Shown here in pieces: positions 55,493 to 62,736 of a DNA stretch of 64,000 bases. Position 1 is the stretch's first letter; each line of letters begins with the position of its first letter. Below the pieces are notes generated by a model. It was given only the letters and a program-made list of their open reading frames with translations. It was not told the origin of the DNA and did not search any database. The position numbers were made by a program, and so were the translations under genes. This DNA comes from Myxococcales bacterium. GTDB taxonomy: Bacteria; Myxococcota_A; Polyangia; Polyangiales; Polyangiaceae. Where the stretch lies: NCBI GenBank assembly GCA_025355005.1, contig JANXLV010000193.1, forward strand, positions 1-64,000. The letters are read 5' to 3'.

Positions 55493-57166
55493 TCAGGTTC
55501 TCTGCCAGTTGAATTCGGGCCTCTCCGGTTTTCCGTAGAGCGTGAGCGCGCCCTTCTCACCGGTGGCGTTGGGGCGGATGAAGATCCAGTTCTGCCATGC
55601 GGTGAGGCGCGCGAAGATCTTCGTCTCCATGGTCTCGGGGCCGCCGAAGCGCAGGTTCTGCTCCATGCCGGTGAGCGCGTCGGGAGACATGCTCGCGCGC
55701 TCCTCGAAGGCGATGCGGATCTCGTCGTCCCAGTCGATGTCGTCGGGCGCGTACGTGACGAGACCTGCCGTGAGCGCGGCCTTCGTGCTGAGTGGCGCGG
55801 GGCTAAGGACGAGCGTCTGCGCGCGCGACTGATCCTTGAGGAAGCGTGACTGCAGGCGCGAGAGGCCGTTGCCCATGGGCAAGAGCCCGCCGTTCATCGC
55901 CGTGGTTCCGAGGTGAACATCGCCTCCGTCATCGGTGTCCTTCATGTAGAGACGGTCGGACGCCATGGCGAGCTCCAGCAGCGAGCCCACGAAGCACGAA
56001 CCGGGCTCTGCAAGCGCGAAGAAGCTCTTCGCCGTCATGTCCATGCGCTTCAGGACGCGCTTCATGAGGAGGACGACCTCGTTCACGAGACCGTCGTCCT
56101 TGTTTGCGGCGAGCATCGCGTCGACGGCGCGCACCTTGTCAGCGTCGCCCGCGGTGAGCACCTTCACGACGCCCACGGAGAGGCGATTGAACCGCAGCTC
56201 GAGCAGCGCGTCGTCCAGCTCGCGGAACGCGCGGATCGGCCAGGCGTTCGCGCCCTGCTTCGCGAGCTCGTCCGGGGTCTTCGGCGTATCTCCGTCGGGT
56301 GCGCGCACGGTGAGCGTCGCCACGCGCGATCCGGGCTCGATCGCGAGCGACACATACTTGTATTCTGCACCATTGTCACCGCGGGTCGCCTCGAGCGGGG
56401 GAAGCACGATCTTCGGCATGGGCGTGCGCTTCGACTTCGCGACGAGCGCCTGCGTGCGCTTCGTGACCGCGTCCGCAAACTTCGCCTTGGGCGGCGCCTC
56501 GTCCACGAGGCCCCACTCGAGCGCACGCTTGGCGCGAACGCCTTCGGCGATGGTGGAGAATGCGTCCGCGAGGTCGCGACGGATCATGCGCTTGTCCGTG
56601 AGCCGCGTGAGGCCGCCGGTGCCGGGGAGCACGGCCAGGAGCGGCGCCTCCGGGTAGCTCACCGCTGCATTGCCATCCTCCGCGAGGATGATGTCGTCGC
56701 ACGCGATCGCGAGCTCGTACCCACCGCCAGAGGCCGTGCCCGCGAGCGCCGCCAGCGAGTTGATGCCGCTGTTCGCGCTCATGTCCTCCAGGTAGAGGCG
56801 CGTCTCGTTCGTGAACTTGCAGAAGTTCACCTTGAATGCGTGGCTGGACATGCCGAGCATGTAGATGTTGGCGCCCGAGCAGAAGATCCGGTCCTTGCCG
56901 CTCGCGAACACGATCGTCTTCACCTGCGGGTGCTCGAAACGGATGCGCATGAGCGCGTCCGCGAGCTCCATGTCGACGCCGAGATCGTACGAGTTGAGCT
57001 TGAGGGGATACCCAGGCCGAAGCCCAGCGTCCTCCTTCACGTCCATGACGAGGCGGCAGACGCTTCCGCCGTGCTCCTCCGGGAGCTCCATCCGCCAGTG
57101 CTTGTAGCGGTCCGGGTGGGTCTCGAAGCGAACGGGCTCGGGGCTGGCGGAATCAGTGACGGCCAT
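55493..57166 (-). CDS. boxC: 2,3-Epoxybenzoyl-CoA dihydrolase BoxC
   Basis: This 557-residue protein is BoxC-like: FETHPDRYKHWRMELPEEHG near the N-terminus, crotonase-type core with FASGKDRIFCSGANIYMLG and NSLAALAGTASGGGYELAIA for CoA and oxyanion binding, and a second crotonase-like half (AEPGSCFVGSLLELAMASDR). It hydrolyses the epoxide and releases formate, giving 3,4-dehydroadipyl-CoA semialdehyde. The ATG at 57166 is the family start, though no Shine-Dalgarno sequence is seen. First gene of the boxCB unit. Confidence 0.95.
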   Translation of the reverse strand: MAVTDSASPEPVRFETHPDRYKHWRMELPEEHGGSVCRLVMDVKEDAGLRPGYPLKLNSYDLGVDMELADALMRIRFEHPQVKTIVFASGKDRIFCSGANIYMLGMSSHAFKVNFCKFTNETRLYLEDMSANSGINSLAALAGTASGGGYELAIACDDIILAEDGNAAVSYPEAPLLAVLPGTGGLTRLTDKRMIRRDLADAFSTIAEGVRAKRALEWGLVDEAPPKAKFADAVTKRTQALVAKSKRTPMPKIVLPPLEATRGDNGAEYKYVSLAIEPGSRVATLTVRAPDGDTPKTPDELAKQGANAWPIRAFRELDDALLELRFNRLSVGVVKVLTAGDADKVRAVDAMLAANKDDGLVNEVVLLMKRVLKRMDMTAKSFFALAEPGSCFVGSLLELAMASDRLYMKDTDDGGDVHLGTTAMNGGLLPMGNGLSRLQSRFLKDQSRAQTLVLSPAPLSTKAALTAGLVTYAPDDIDWDDEIRIAFEERASMSPDALTGMEQNLRFGGPETMETKIFARLTAWQNWIFIRPNATGEKGALTLYGKPERPEFNWQRT

Positions 57167-57202
57167 GGGAGGGGTCTAGCGCCAGGGAAGAAGCGGCGCA
57201 AG

Positions 57203-57241
57203 AAGTATAATGCCTTGATATTGTTGAGTGAATTATAATGC
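57203..57241 (-). promoter_or_regulatory. Candidate boxC promoter with repeated GCATTATA
   Basis: On the minus strand TTCACT and TATACT are separated by 17 bases, with TATACT near 57204-57209. The octamer GCATTATA occurs twice (57234-57241 and 57206-57213), 28 bases apart, bracketing the promoter. It may bind the BoxR-type regulator, whose family recognises short TGCA-containing repeats as I recall; here only the upstream copy has TGCA. Confidence 0.4.
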
Positions 57242-57270
57242 ATACGGGTCGGGGGCGGGGTCGGGGTCAA

Positions 57271-57300
57271 GGTCGAGGTCGAGGTCGAGGTCGAGGTCGA
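57271..57300. repeat. GGTCGA hexamer repeat, five units, noncoding
   Basis: Five perfect GGTCGA units, the complement of the coding repeat at 274-303, lie between boxC and the divergent gene, preceded by GC-rich degenerate copies from about 57246. Confidence 0.9.
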
Positions 57301-57484
57301 GGAGGTGACTGAGACCGTGGCGAGACTCAAGCCCTCGAATGCGTTCGGTTTTGACTTTTGCCCACATCGACGCTGATGGATCACGGATCGCTCATCGAGT
57401 GGTGTCGCCCTGGTAGAATTTTGTCGTAACGACGGAACATCGTTGAGCGGAGTTGCTGGCAAGGTTCTCGCTTGCGCGTCACTC

Positions 57485-58252
57485 ATGCAGCGTCGTCGCA
57501 TCTCTTACGCCCCCCCGCCGGTTGCTCCCTCGAGCTATCGCGGCACCGACAGCGTGTCTGTAGAGGGCGACGAGGAGGACGATCAGGCGACGCTGATGTG
57601 GCAAGGCAGCTCTCGCCTCCCCAACTTTGGGCCCGCCCCGCAGCAGTGGACCGACACGCCCATGGCCTTCGAGCCGCCGCCGGCGCGCGTGCCGGCGCCG
57701 ATGCCGTCGATGGCACCCGTGGCGATGGACCTCTCGCGCGCTCCCGCGAACGCTCGCAAGCATGACGTGGCCGCGTGGCTTCCGCTCGCATCCGCGGCCT
57801 GCGTCACGATCGCCATTGCCGTCTTCCTGTTCGCCATCGCGTTCACCACGTCGCTCGGCAGCAACAGGCACTCGAACGCATCCGCCGGCGCGACGATCAC
57901 GAACGTGATGCCGGCCCCCGCGAAGATCGCGCCGTCCATGGTGCCCGTCATGCAGCCCACCGTCTCCGTGCCGGTCGCGCCGCGCGAGGAGACCGCCGAG
58001 CCTCCGATCACGATCACGACGGAGCCGCCCAGCGCGGAGCCGCGCGCTGCCGAGCCCCGCACCGCAGCCGTCACCCAGCCGCGCCGCAACGTCGTCACAC
58101 CGCCGGCCGCTGCCGCGCCCATCGCGCCCATCGCGCCCGTCGAGCAGCAGCCGGTGAAGAAGACCGCCGCGGCCCCTCGCGCAGATGACGAGGCAGTCTC
58201 CGCCCAGAAGATGCTCGAGGAAGCGCAGCGCGAGACGGCCGGCGCACTCTGA
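57485..58252 (+). CDS. Single-pass membrane protein of unknown function
   Basis: The 255-residue protein starts at the ATG at 57485 (MQRRRISYAPPP). It has a Pro-rich cytoplasmic part, one membrane helix (AAWLPLASAACVTIAIAVFLFAIAF), and a Pro/Ala/Thr-rich outer part of about 120 residues ending in a short helix (DDEAVSAQKMLEEAQRETA). No domain is recognised. Codon use is normal. The stop codon is duplicated 12 bases further on. Confidence 0.6.
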   Translation: MQRRRISYAPPPVAPSSYRGTDSVSVEGDEEDDQATLMWQGSSRLPNFGPAPQQWTDTPMAFEPPPARVPAPMPSMAPVAMDLSRAPANARKHDVAAWLPLASAACVTIAIAVFLFAIAFTTSLGSNRHSNASAGATITNVMPAPAKIAPSMVPVMQPTVSVPVAPREETAEPPITITTEPPSAEPRAAEPRTAAVTQPRRNVVTPPAAAAPIAPIAPVEQQPVKKTAAAPRADDEAVSAQKMLEEAQRETAGAL

Positions 58253-58267
58253 CGGGCACTCTGACGG
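58244..58267 (+). repeat. 12-base tandem duplication containing the stop codon
   Basis: GCACTCTGACGG occurs twice without a gap (58244-58255 and 58256-58267). The first TGA (58250-58252) ends the membrane-protein gene and the second is in frame. Confidence 0.92.
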
Positions 58268-58288
58268 GGCTCTCTTACCTGGGTGCCG

Positions 58289-58738
58289 CTACTTGGTCCG
58301 GGGCTTGAGGCCTGCGAGCCAGTAGTCGAGCGAGCGCGAAGCACTGGCGCGAACCGAGCCCACGCCGGACGCTGATCCGGACTTGCGCGAGAGCGCGATG
58401 ACACCGCGGTCAACGAGCTCCGCGATCATGGCGCGCGCTTGCTCCGGATCGAGCCTCACACGGTCGGCGAGCTCCGCCACCGTCAGGTCACCGTCCACCG
58501 CGGCGAGCAACGGCGCGAGGCTCGGCGGCGCATCGTCTTGTGCTGGCGAGCCAAGCAACGTGGGTATGTCACCGAGCGCGACGATCGCGACGGACAGAGT
58601 CGGCCGCGGACCGCTCTCGACCACACCGCTGGACGGTGGGCGCGAGGTGCTTCTGCGTGCGCCCTTCTCCATCATCGGAGGTGGACGCTTCGTGGGTATC
58701 TGGTTCTCGGCTCGAGAGGTGCGGCGCCGCTCGGTCAT
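58289..58738 (-). CDS. Small winged-helix-like protein
   Basis: The 149-residue protein has a basic disordered N-terminus and a helical C-terminal domain with DGDLTVAELADRVRLDPEQARAMIAELVDRGVIAL, which reads as a short helix-turn-helix or winged-helix unit as found in myxobacterial regulator and effector domains. No enzymatic motif. Its start is divergent from the BoxR-type gene 58 bases away and overlaps a nested palindrome. Confidence 0.6.
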   Translation of the reverse strand: MTERRRTSRAENQIPTKRPPPMMEKGARRSTSRPPSSGVVESGPRPTLSVAIVALGDIPTLLGSPAQDDAPPSLAPLLAAVDGDLTVAELADRVRLDPEQARAMIAELVDRGVIALSRKSGSASGVGSVRASASRSLDYWLAGLKPRTK

Positions 58739-58785
58739 GGTCCGACCATACCATGTTGGCTACTGCTCATGTGGTCCCTTATATA
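58736..58785. promoter_or_regulatory. Candidate boxR promoter and nested palindrome
   Basis: On the plus strand TTGGCT (58756-58761) and TATATA (58780-58785) are 18 bases apart, predicting transcription of boxR from near 58792. Upstream, CATGGT and ACCATG flank eight bases (58736-58755), enclosing ATGGTCCGACCAT, a perfect 13-base palindrome. The dyad overlaps the start of the opposite gene and could allow coordinated control. Confidence 0.42.
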
Positions 58786-58796
58786 GGTTCTTCCCC

Positions 58797-59570
58797 ATGC
58801 CTTCATCGCCGCTGCTCAGCTCCCTCGCACACGTGGTGCGGTCGCTCCGGACCGCCCGGGGCCTGACTCAGGCTTCTCTCGCAAAGACGGCGCGATTGAG
58901 CCCAAGGTTTATCGCTGACCTCGAGGCGGGCCGCGCAAACATCTCCCTGCTCAAGCTCTCCGCAGTGGCGGGCGCGCTGTCGACCACCATCGCACATCTG
59001 GTGGTGGAGGCGGAGCAAGGCACCGAGAGCGCGGCGCCCGTTCGCGTGCTTCCGCGAAGCGTCGCGCTCGTCGGTCTGCGCGGGGCTGGCAAGAGCACCA
59101 TCGGCAAGGCGGCTGCACAGCGGCTCGGGGTGGTGTTCGTGGAGCTCGATCGCGTGGTCGAGGAGCGCGCCGCGCTGAGCCTTCAGAACATCTTCGACAT
59201 CCACGGCGACGCATACTTCCGGAAGATGGAGGCAGAGGCTCTCGTCCAGGTGCTCGGTGGCAAGGAGCCATCCGTGATCGCGACGGGCGGCTCGCTCGTC
59301 ATGCACGAGAAGAGCTGGGCAAGACTACGCAAGCAGACCACGACGATCTGGTTGCGCTCGACGCCGGAGGACCACTACGCGCGCGTCCAAGCGCAGGGCG
59401 ATCTCCGGCCGATGTCAGGTCGCCCGCAGGCCATGATGGAGCTGCGAAGACTGCTGACCGCGCGCGAGCCGCACTACAAGCGCGCCGATCACACGGTCGA
59501 CACGTCCAAACATACCATCGCGGAATCGGTGGAGCGTCTGGTGGAGCTCGCGACCCGAGCGCCTGCGTGA
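58797..59570 (+). CDS. boxR: BoxR-type benzoyl-CoA-responsive regulator
   Basis: The 257-residue protein joins an XRE helix-turn-helix (about 8-72: LRTARGLTQASLAKTARLS, FIADLEAGRANIS) to a shikimate-kinase-like domain with a Walker A motif GLRGAGKST (93-101), LDRVVEE and GGSLVMHE. This fusion is the mark of BoxR/BzdR regulators, which repress aromatic genes until benzoyl-CoA binds the kinase-like domain. It lies about 1.6 kb from boxC and likely controls it. The ATG at 58797 comes five bases after the predicted transcription start, so it may be nearly leaderless. Confidence 0.9.
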   Translation: MPSSPLLSSLAHVVRSLRTARGLTQASLAKTARLSPRFIADLEAGRANISLLKLSAVAGALSTTIAHLVVEAEQGTESAAPVRVLPRSVALVGLRGAGKSTIGKAAAQRLGVVFVELDRVVEERAALSLQNIFDIHGDAYFRKMEAEALVQVLGGKEPSVIATGGSLVMHEKSWARLRKQTTTIWLRSTPEDHYARVQAQGDLRPMSGRPQAMMELRRLLTAREPHYKRADHTVDTSKHTIAESVERLVELATRAPA

Positions 59571-59574
59571 GCGC

Positions 59575-60558
59575 TCAGGGGTGCGCGCACGCGCCCGTGC
59601 TGGAGACCGACGTTTGCGCCGCGCGTGCCATGCACTCGTTGCCGTACGTCTTGCCGTCGCAGCCGCACACCGGCGACACGAGCTGGTAGCAGACCTCGGG
59701 GGCGTACGCGCAGGAGCCCGCGGCGTCGGCCCGGCCGCAGATGCCGCCCGCCGTCCAGTTGCAGAACTGACTCGTCCCGCACGTGCCCATGCCGCGGCCG
59801 CCGCACGAGTTGCCTTCGGTGTGCCTCACGCGCGTGTAGAACTCCGTGACTGTCGCGAACGGACCGCACCCGGCCGTGGGAAGGCACTTCGGGATCGCGA
59901 TGCCGCCCGCGAAGAGGATCCCTTCCTTCGTGAAGAGCGCGCTCTCGGCGCTCGCGAGGACGTCCGGATCTGCTTTCGTCGCGGTGCTCGAGAGGTTCAC
60001 GCTGATGACGCTGTGGCTGTCCGCGCCGTTCAACCCGTAGGCCGTTGTCGACGGGCACGGAGCCTTCACGCAACGGATGCCGTTGTCGGCGCCGCGGTAG
60101 AACGTACCTGTCGCCGCGGAGCCGGTCGCGCCGAGCCAACCCTCCGTCGCCTTGAGCGTGCCCAGCGTGGTGCCGCTCCACGTGTGCTTGTAGAGCCGCG
60201 CCTTGATCACAGCCTTGCCGCTCTCGACGGCGGAGTGGAGGTCAGCCGCTTCGCGGGTGGAGAGGCCGGCGCCCGCGTAGGTGATCTCCGAGACGTAACA
60301 CTCATCCTGGAGCGAGCCGTCGGCGCAGGTGGTCTTCGCCTGGTTCACGCGCTTCACGAAGACCCCGCCGCACAGCGGAGAGACGCATCGGCGAAGGTCG
60401 CGGTGCGTGACGATGAAGTAGCCCGAGTTGCCTCCCGCGGTGAGGTCCTCCGTGGAGTCGCTGGTCTCTGCGTCGTTCGCCGTGGAGGTCTCGGCGGCGC
60501 AGCCAACGAGAGCAAGAAGGGGAAGAACAGAGAGGAGGAAGGCGTGGCCGAGTTTCAT
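59575..60558 (-). CDS. Lipoprotein with Kazal-type domain
   Basis: A 327-residue lipoprotein (LPLLALVGC lipobox). The middle has NSGYFIVTHRDLRRC and CGGVFVKRVN, close to the uncharacterised domain that I recall as DUF6748 in myxobacteria. The C-terminus has a Kazal-type pattern: CYQLVSPVCGCDGKTYGNEC then ARAAQTSVSSTGAC. Kazal domains inhibit serine proteases by a rigid loop. The ATG at 60558 gives a standard signal; one at 60570 is the alternative. It may protect the cell or interfere with proteases of prey. Confidence 0.78.
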   Translation of the reverse strand: MKLGHAFLLSVLPLLALVGCAAETSTANDAETSDSTEDLTAGGNSGYFIVTHRDLRRCVSPLCGGVFVKRVNQAKTTCADGSLQDECYVSEITYAGAGLSTREAADLHSAVESGKAVIKARLYKHTWSGTTLGTLKATEGWLGATGSAATGTFYRGADNGIRCVKAPCPSTTAYGLNGADSHSVISVNLSSTATKADPDVLASAESALFTKEGILFAGGIAIPKCLPTAGCGPFATVTEFYTRVRHTEGNSCGGRGMGTCGTSQFCNWTAGGICGRADAAGSCAYAPEVCYQLVSPVCGCDGKTYGNECMARAAQTSVSSTGACAHP

Positions 60559-60694
60559 GTTGGGACCCATGTAGCAGCATGTAGTTCCCGCGCAAGGAAC
60601 ATTCCGCCTTGAACGGTTTCCGCTTGGACTGCAAGTGCCAGGAGGCGTGCTGCCAGGGTGGGCCCCAGTCGGTTTTGATGATACACGCGTGCGC

Positions 60695-61840
60695 ATGAAG
60701 AAGACGATCCACGACTTCGTGACCTTCCGCGACAGCGACCTCGACCGCTCGTGGACCGGCAAAAAGGTCCCGATGTCCGACGTGTACGAGGCCTTCATCG
60801 ACGGGCGCATCGACATCCCGCAGGAGAAGTGGGACCCCTTCTTCGACGCACGTCACGACACGATGGCGTTCCGCATCACGGACTCGCACCTGAAGTGGGG
60901 CGTCACGAACTTCCTGCCCGAGGTGATGCTCCACTCGAAGAAGCAGGACAAGCGCATCGTCGGTGAGCACTACAACCGCGGCAACGACTTCTTCGAGTGG
61001 TTCCTCGGTCCGGCGATGGTCTACACGGCCGCCTGGTTCGAGAACGAGCACACCACCCTCGAGCAGGCGCAGTACGCGAAGATCGATCACTGCTGCGACA
61101 AGCTGAAGCTCCAGGCGGGCGAGACGATGCTCGACATCGGCTGCGGCTGGGGAACGTTCGTCGCGCGCGCCGCGAAGGAGCGCAAGGCGAAGACGCTCGG
61201 CGTCTGCCTCGCCGAAGAGCAGGTCGCGTTCGGCACGCAGCGCATCAAGGAGTACGGCATCGCGGATCTCGCCAAGGTCGAGGTCTGCGACTACCGCAAC
61301 GTCGGTGGGCAGTTCGACAAGATCGTCAGCCTCGAGATGGTCGAGCACGTCGGCATCAAGAACCTCGACACGTACTTCGCGAAGGTCCACGACCTCCTGA
61401 AGGACGACGGTCTGTTCGTTCTCCAGTGGACGGGCATCCGCAACCTCTACAACCCGCAGAACCCGCTCAGCGCGTTCCAGCTCCAGCCGGAAGATCTGAT
61501 CTGGGGGCTCTTCATGAGCCGCTACATCTTCCCGGGCGCCGACGCGAGCCTCCCGCTCTCGGGCATGTTGCGCGCGGCGGAAGATGCAGGCTTCGAGATC
61601 GCAGACGTCGAGAACATGAGCACGCACTACGTCCGCACGCTGCGCGCTTGGCGCGACAACTGGGTGAAGAACCGCGATGAGGTCGTGAAGGCCTACGGCG
61701 AGCGCTGGTATCGCCTGTGGCACTTCTTCCTGCACTGGTCGGCCATCATCGGCGATCAGGGCACGGGCTTCACGTACAACGTCGTGATGCACAAGAACGG
61801 CGCGAACGTGGATCGCGTCAAGCTGCGAACCCCGCGCTGA
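60695..61840 (+). CDS. cfa: Cyclopropane-fatty-acyl-phospholipid synthase
   Basis: The 381-residue enzyme matches the Cfa/mycolic-acid methyltransferase family: EHYNRGNDFFEWFLGPAMVYTAAWF, the SAM site LDIGCGWGTFVARAA, YCxYRN-like VCDYRNVGGQFDKIVSLEMVEHVG and FPGADASLPLS. It adds a methylene group to double bonds of membrane lipids, and the desaturase in this window could supply them. The ATG at 60695 is preferred; a GTG two codons upstream is possible. It overlaps the next gene by one base. Confidence 0.93.
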   Translation: MKKTIHDFVTFRDSDLDRSWTGKKVPMSDVYEAFIDGRIDIPQEKWDPFFDARHDTMAFRITDSHLKWGVTNFLPEVMLHSKKQDKRIVGEHYNRGNDFFEWFLGPAMVYTAAWFENEHTTLEQAQYAKIDHCCDKLKLQAGETMLDIGCGWGTFVARAAKERKAKTLGVCLAEEQVAFGTQRIKEYGIADLAKVEVCDYRNVGGQFDKIVSLEMVEHVGIKNLDTYFAKVHDLLKDDGLFVLQWTGIRNLYNPQNPLSAFQLQPEDLIWGLFMSRYIFPGADASLPLSGMLRAAEDAGFEIADVENMSTHYVRTLRAWRDNWVKNRDEVVKAYGERWYRLWHFFLHWSAIIGDQGTGFTYNVVMHKNGANVDRVKLRTPR

Positions 61841-62145
61841 TGTCGGAGCGCCTCGGCCTTCTCGTTGCAGCCCTCGAGGCAGCAGTCCTCGATGGCCCTG
61901 GCGACACCACGAAGAGCGAGCGCAAGGCGGCCGCCGATGGGCAGCCCGAGGGCGCGAACGTGGCCGCGTTCGTCGAGAAGGTTCGCCGTCATGCCGTTCG
62001 CGTGACCGACGACGACATCGCGGACCTCCGCAAGTCCGGCCTCACCGAGGACGCAGTCTTCGAGCTCACCGCTGCGGCGGCGCTCGGGGCTGCGCTCGTG
62101 CGGCTGCGCGCCGCGCTACGCGTCATCGGCGAAGTGAGCGAGTGA
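61840..62145 (+). CDS. Small AhpD-like protein, N-terminal partner
   Basis: The 101-residue protein overlaps the cfa stop codon (TGATG) and the following gene's start in the same way. Its C-terminal half, VTDDDIADLRKSGLTEDAVFELTAAAALGAALVRLRAAL, resembles the helical end of carboxymuconolactone decarboxylase/AhpD proteins. No CxxC motif is present. It may pair with the next protein. Translational coupling is likely. Confidence 0.65.
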   Translation: MSERLGLLVAALEAAVLDGPGDTTKSERKAAADGQPEGANVAAFVEKVRRHAVRVTDDDIADLRKSGLTEDAVFELTAAAALGAALVRLRAALRVIGEVSE

Positions 62146-62732
62146 TGCGGCTGCCTTCGCTCATCCAAGGCGACCGGTTCGCGCATCGCGCATTCATCAG
62201 GCTCACGCGGCTGCTCGGCGCGGACGCCGACGACGTGGTGAAGGTGATCTTTCATCGCCCCGCGTTCTTTGGCGGACCCTTCATCGCGTTCGCGCGCGAG
62301 GCGATGCGCGGCCCCTCTGCATGGAGCGCGGGCGAGCGCGAGCTCTTCGGGTCCGTCGTGTCGAGCGCGAACGAGTGCGCGTTCTGCGTGGGCACCCACG
62401 AGGTGATCACCGAGAACCTTCTGGGGGCAGGCGCGCTCCGCAACTGGGAGGACGGCGGACACGGCCCCCGCGCAACGGCCACGTGCCGGTTCCTGCAGAA
62501 GCTCACGCGTGAGCCCGACGCGATCGACCGCGCCGACGTGAGGCTCGTGCTCGACGCAGGCGTGGAGCCTTGCGCGCTCCTGGAGGCCGTCTACGTCGCG
62601 GTCCTCTTCAACCTGATCAACCGCATCGCGAACGCGCTCGACTTCGGGTACCGCTCCGACAGCGTCCGCATCCGCGGCGCCGCGATGCTCCACCGCATGG
62701 GCTACACCGTCCCCGGTTTCTTGATGCGCTGA
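62145..62732 (+). CDS. AhpD-like (carboxymuconolactone decarboxylase family) protein
   Basis: The 195-residue protein has the AhpD active site SANECAFCVGTHEV with CxxC and His, and a helix-rich fold around it. Such proteins reduce peroxides or are related lactone-decarboxylase homologues. The C-terminal part has a second helix pair (LLEAVYVAVLFNLINRIANAL). The ATG at 62145 overlaps the stop of the preceding gene, forming a three-gene unit with cfa. Confidence 0.88.
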   Translation: MRLPSLIQGDRFAHRAFIRLTRLLGADADDVVKVIFHRPAFFGGPFIAFAREAMRGPSAWSAGERELFGSVVSSANECAFCVGTHEVITENLLGAGALRNWEDGGHGPRATATCRFLQKLTREPDAIDRADVRLVLDAGVEPCALLEAVYVAVLFNLINRIANALDFGYRSDSVRIRGAAMLHRMGYTVPGFLMR

Positions 62733-62736
62733 GCGG

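Larger units (their letters stand above)
57167..57484. other. Intergenic control region between boxC and the divergent gene
   Basis: No gene is seen in these 318 bases. It holds the boxC promoter candidate (57203-57231), the GGTCGA hexamer repeat (57271-57300), a TAGAAT -10-like element (57414-57419) for the plus-strand gene, and a perfect GTCGT-A-ACGAC dyad (57423-57433). The AT-rich part (57200-57245) contrasts with the GC-rich repeat beside it. Confidence 0.6.

Noticed and set aside
57167-57484. Search for a small RNA or riboswitch in the boxC intergenic region
   Set aside because: Only a hexamer repeat, a promoter candidate and a short dyad are seen; no conserved RNA fold or terminator is recognisable.
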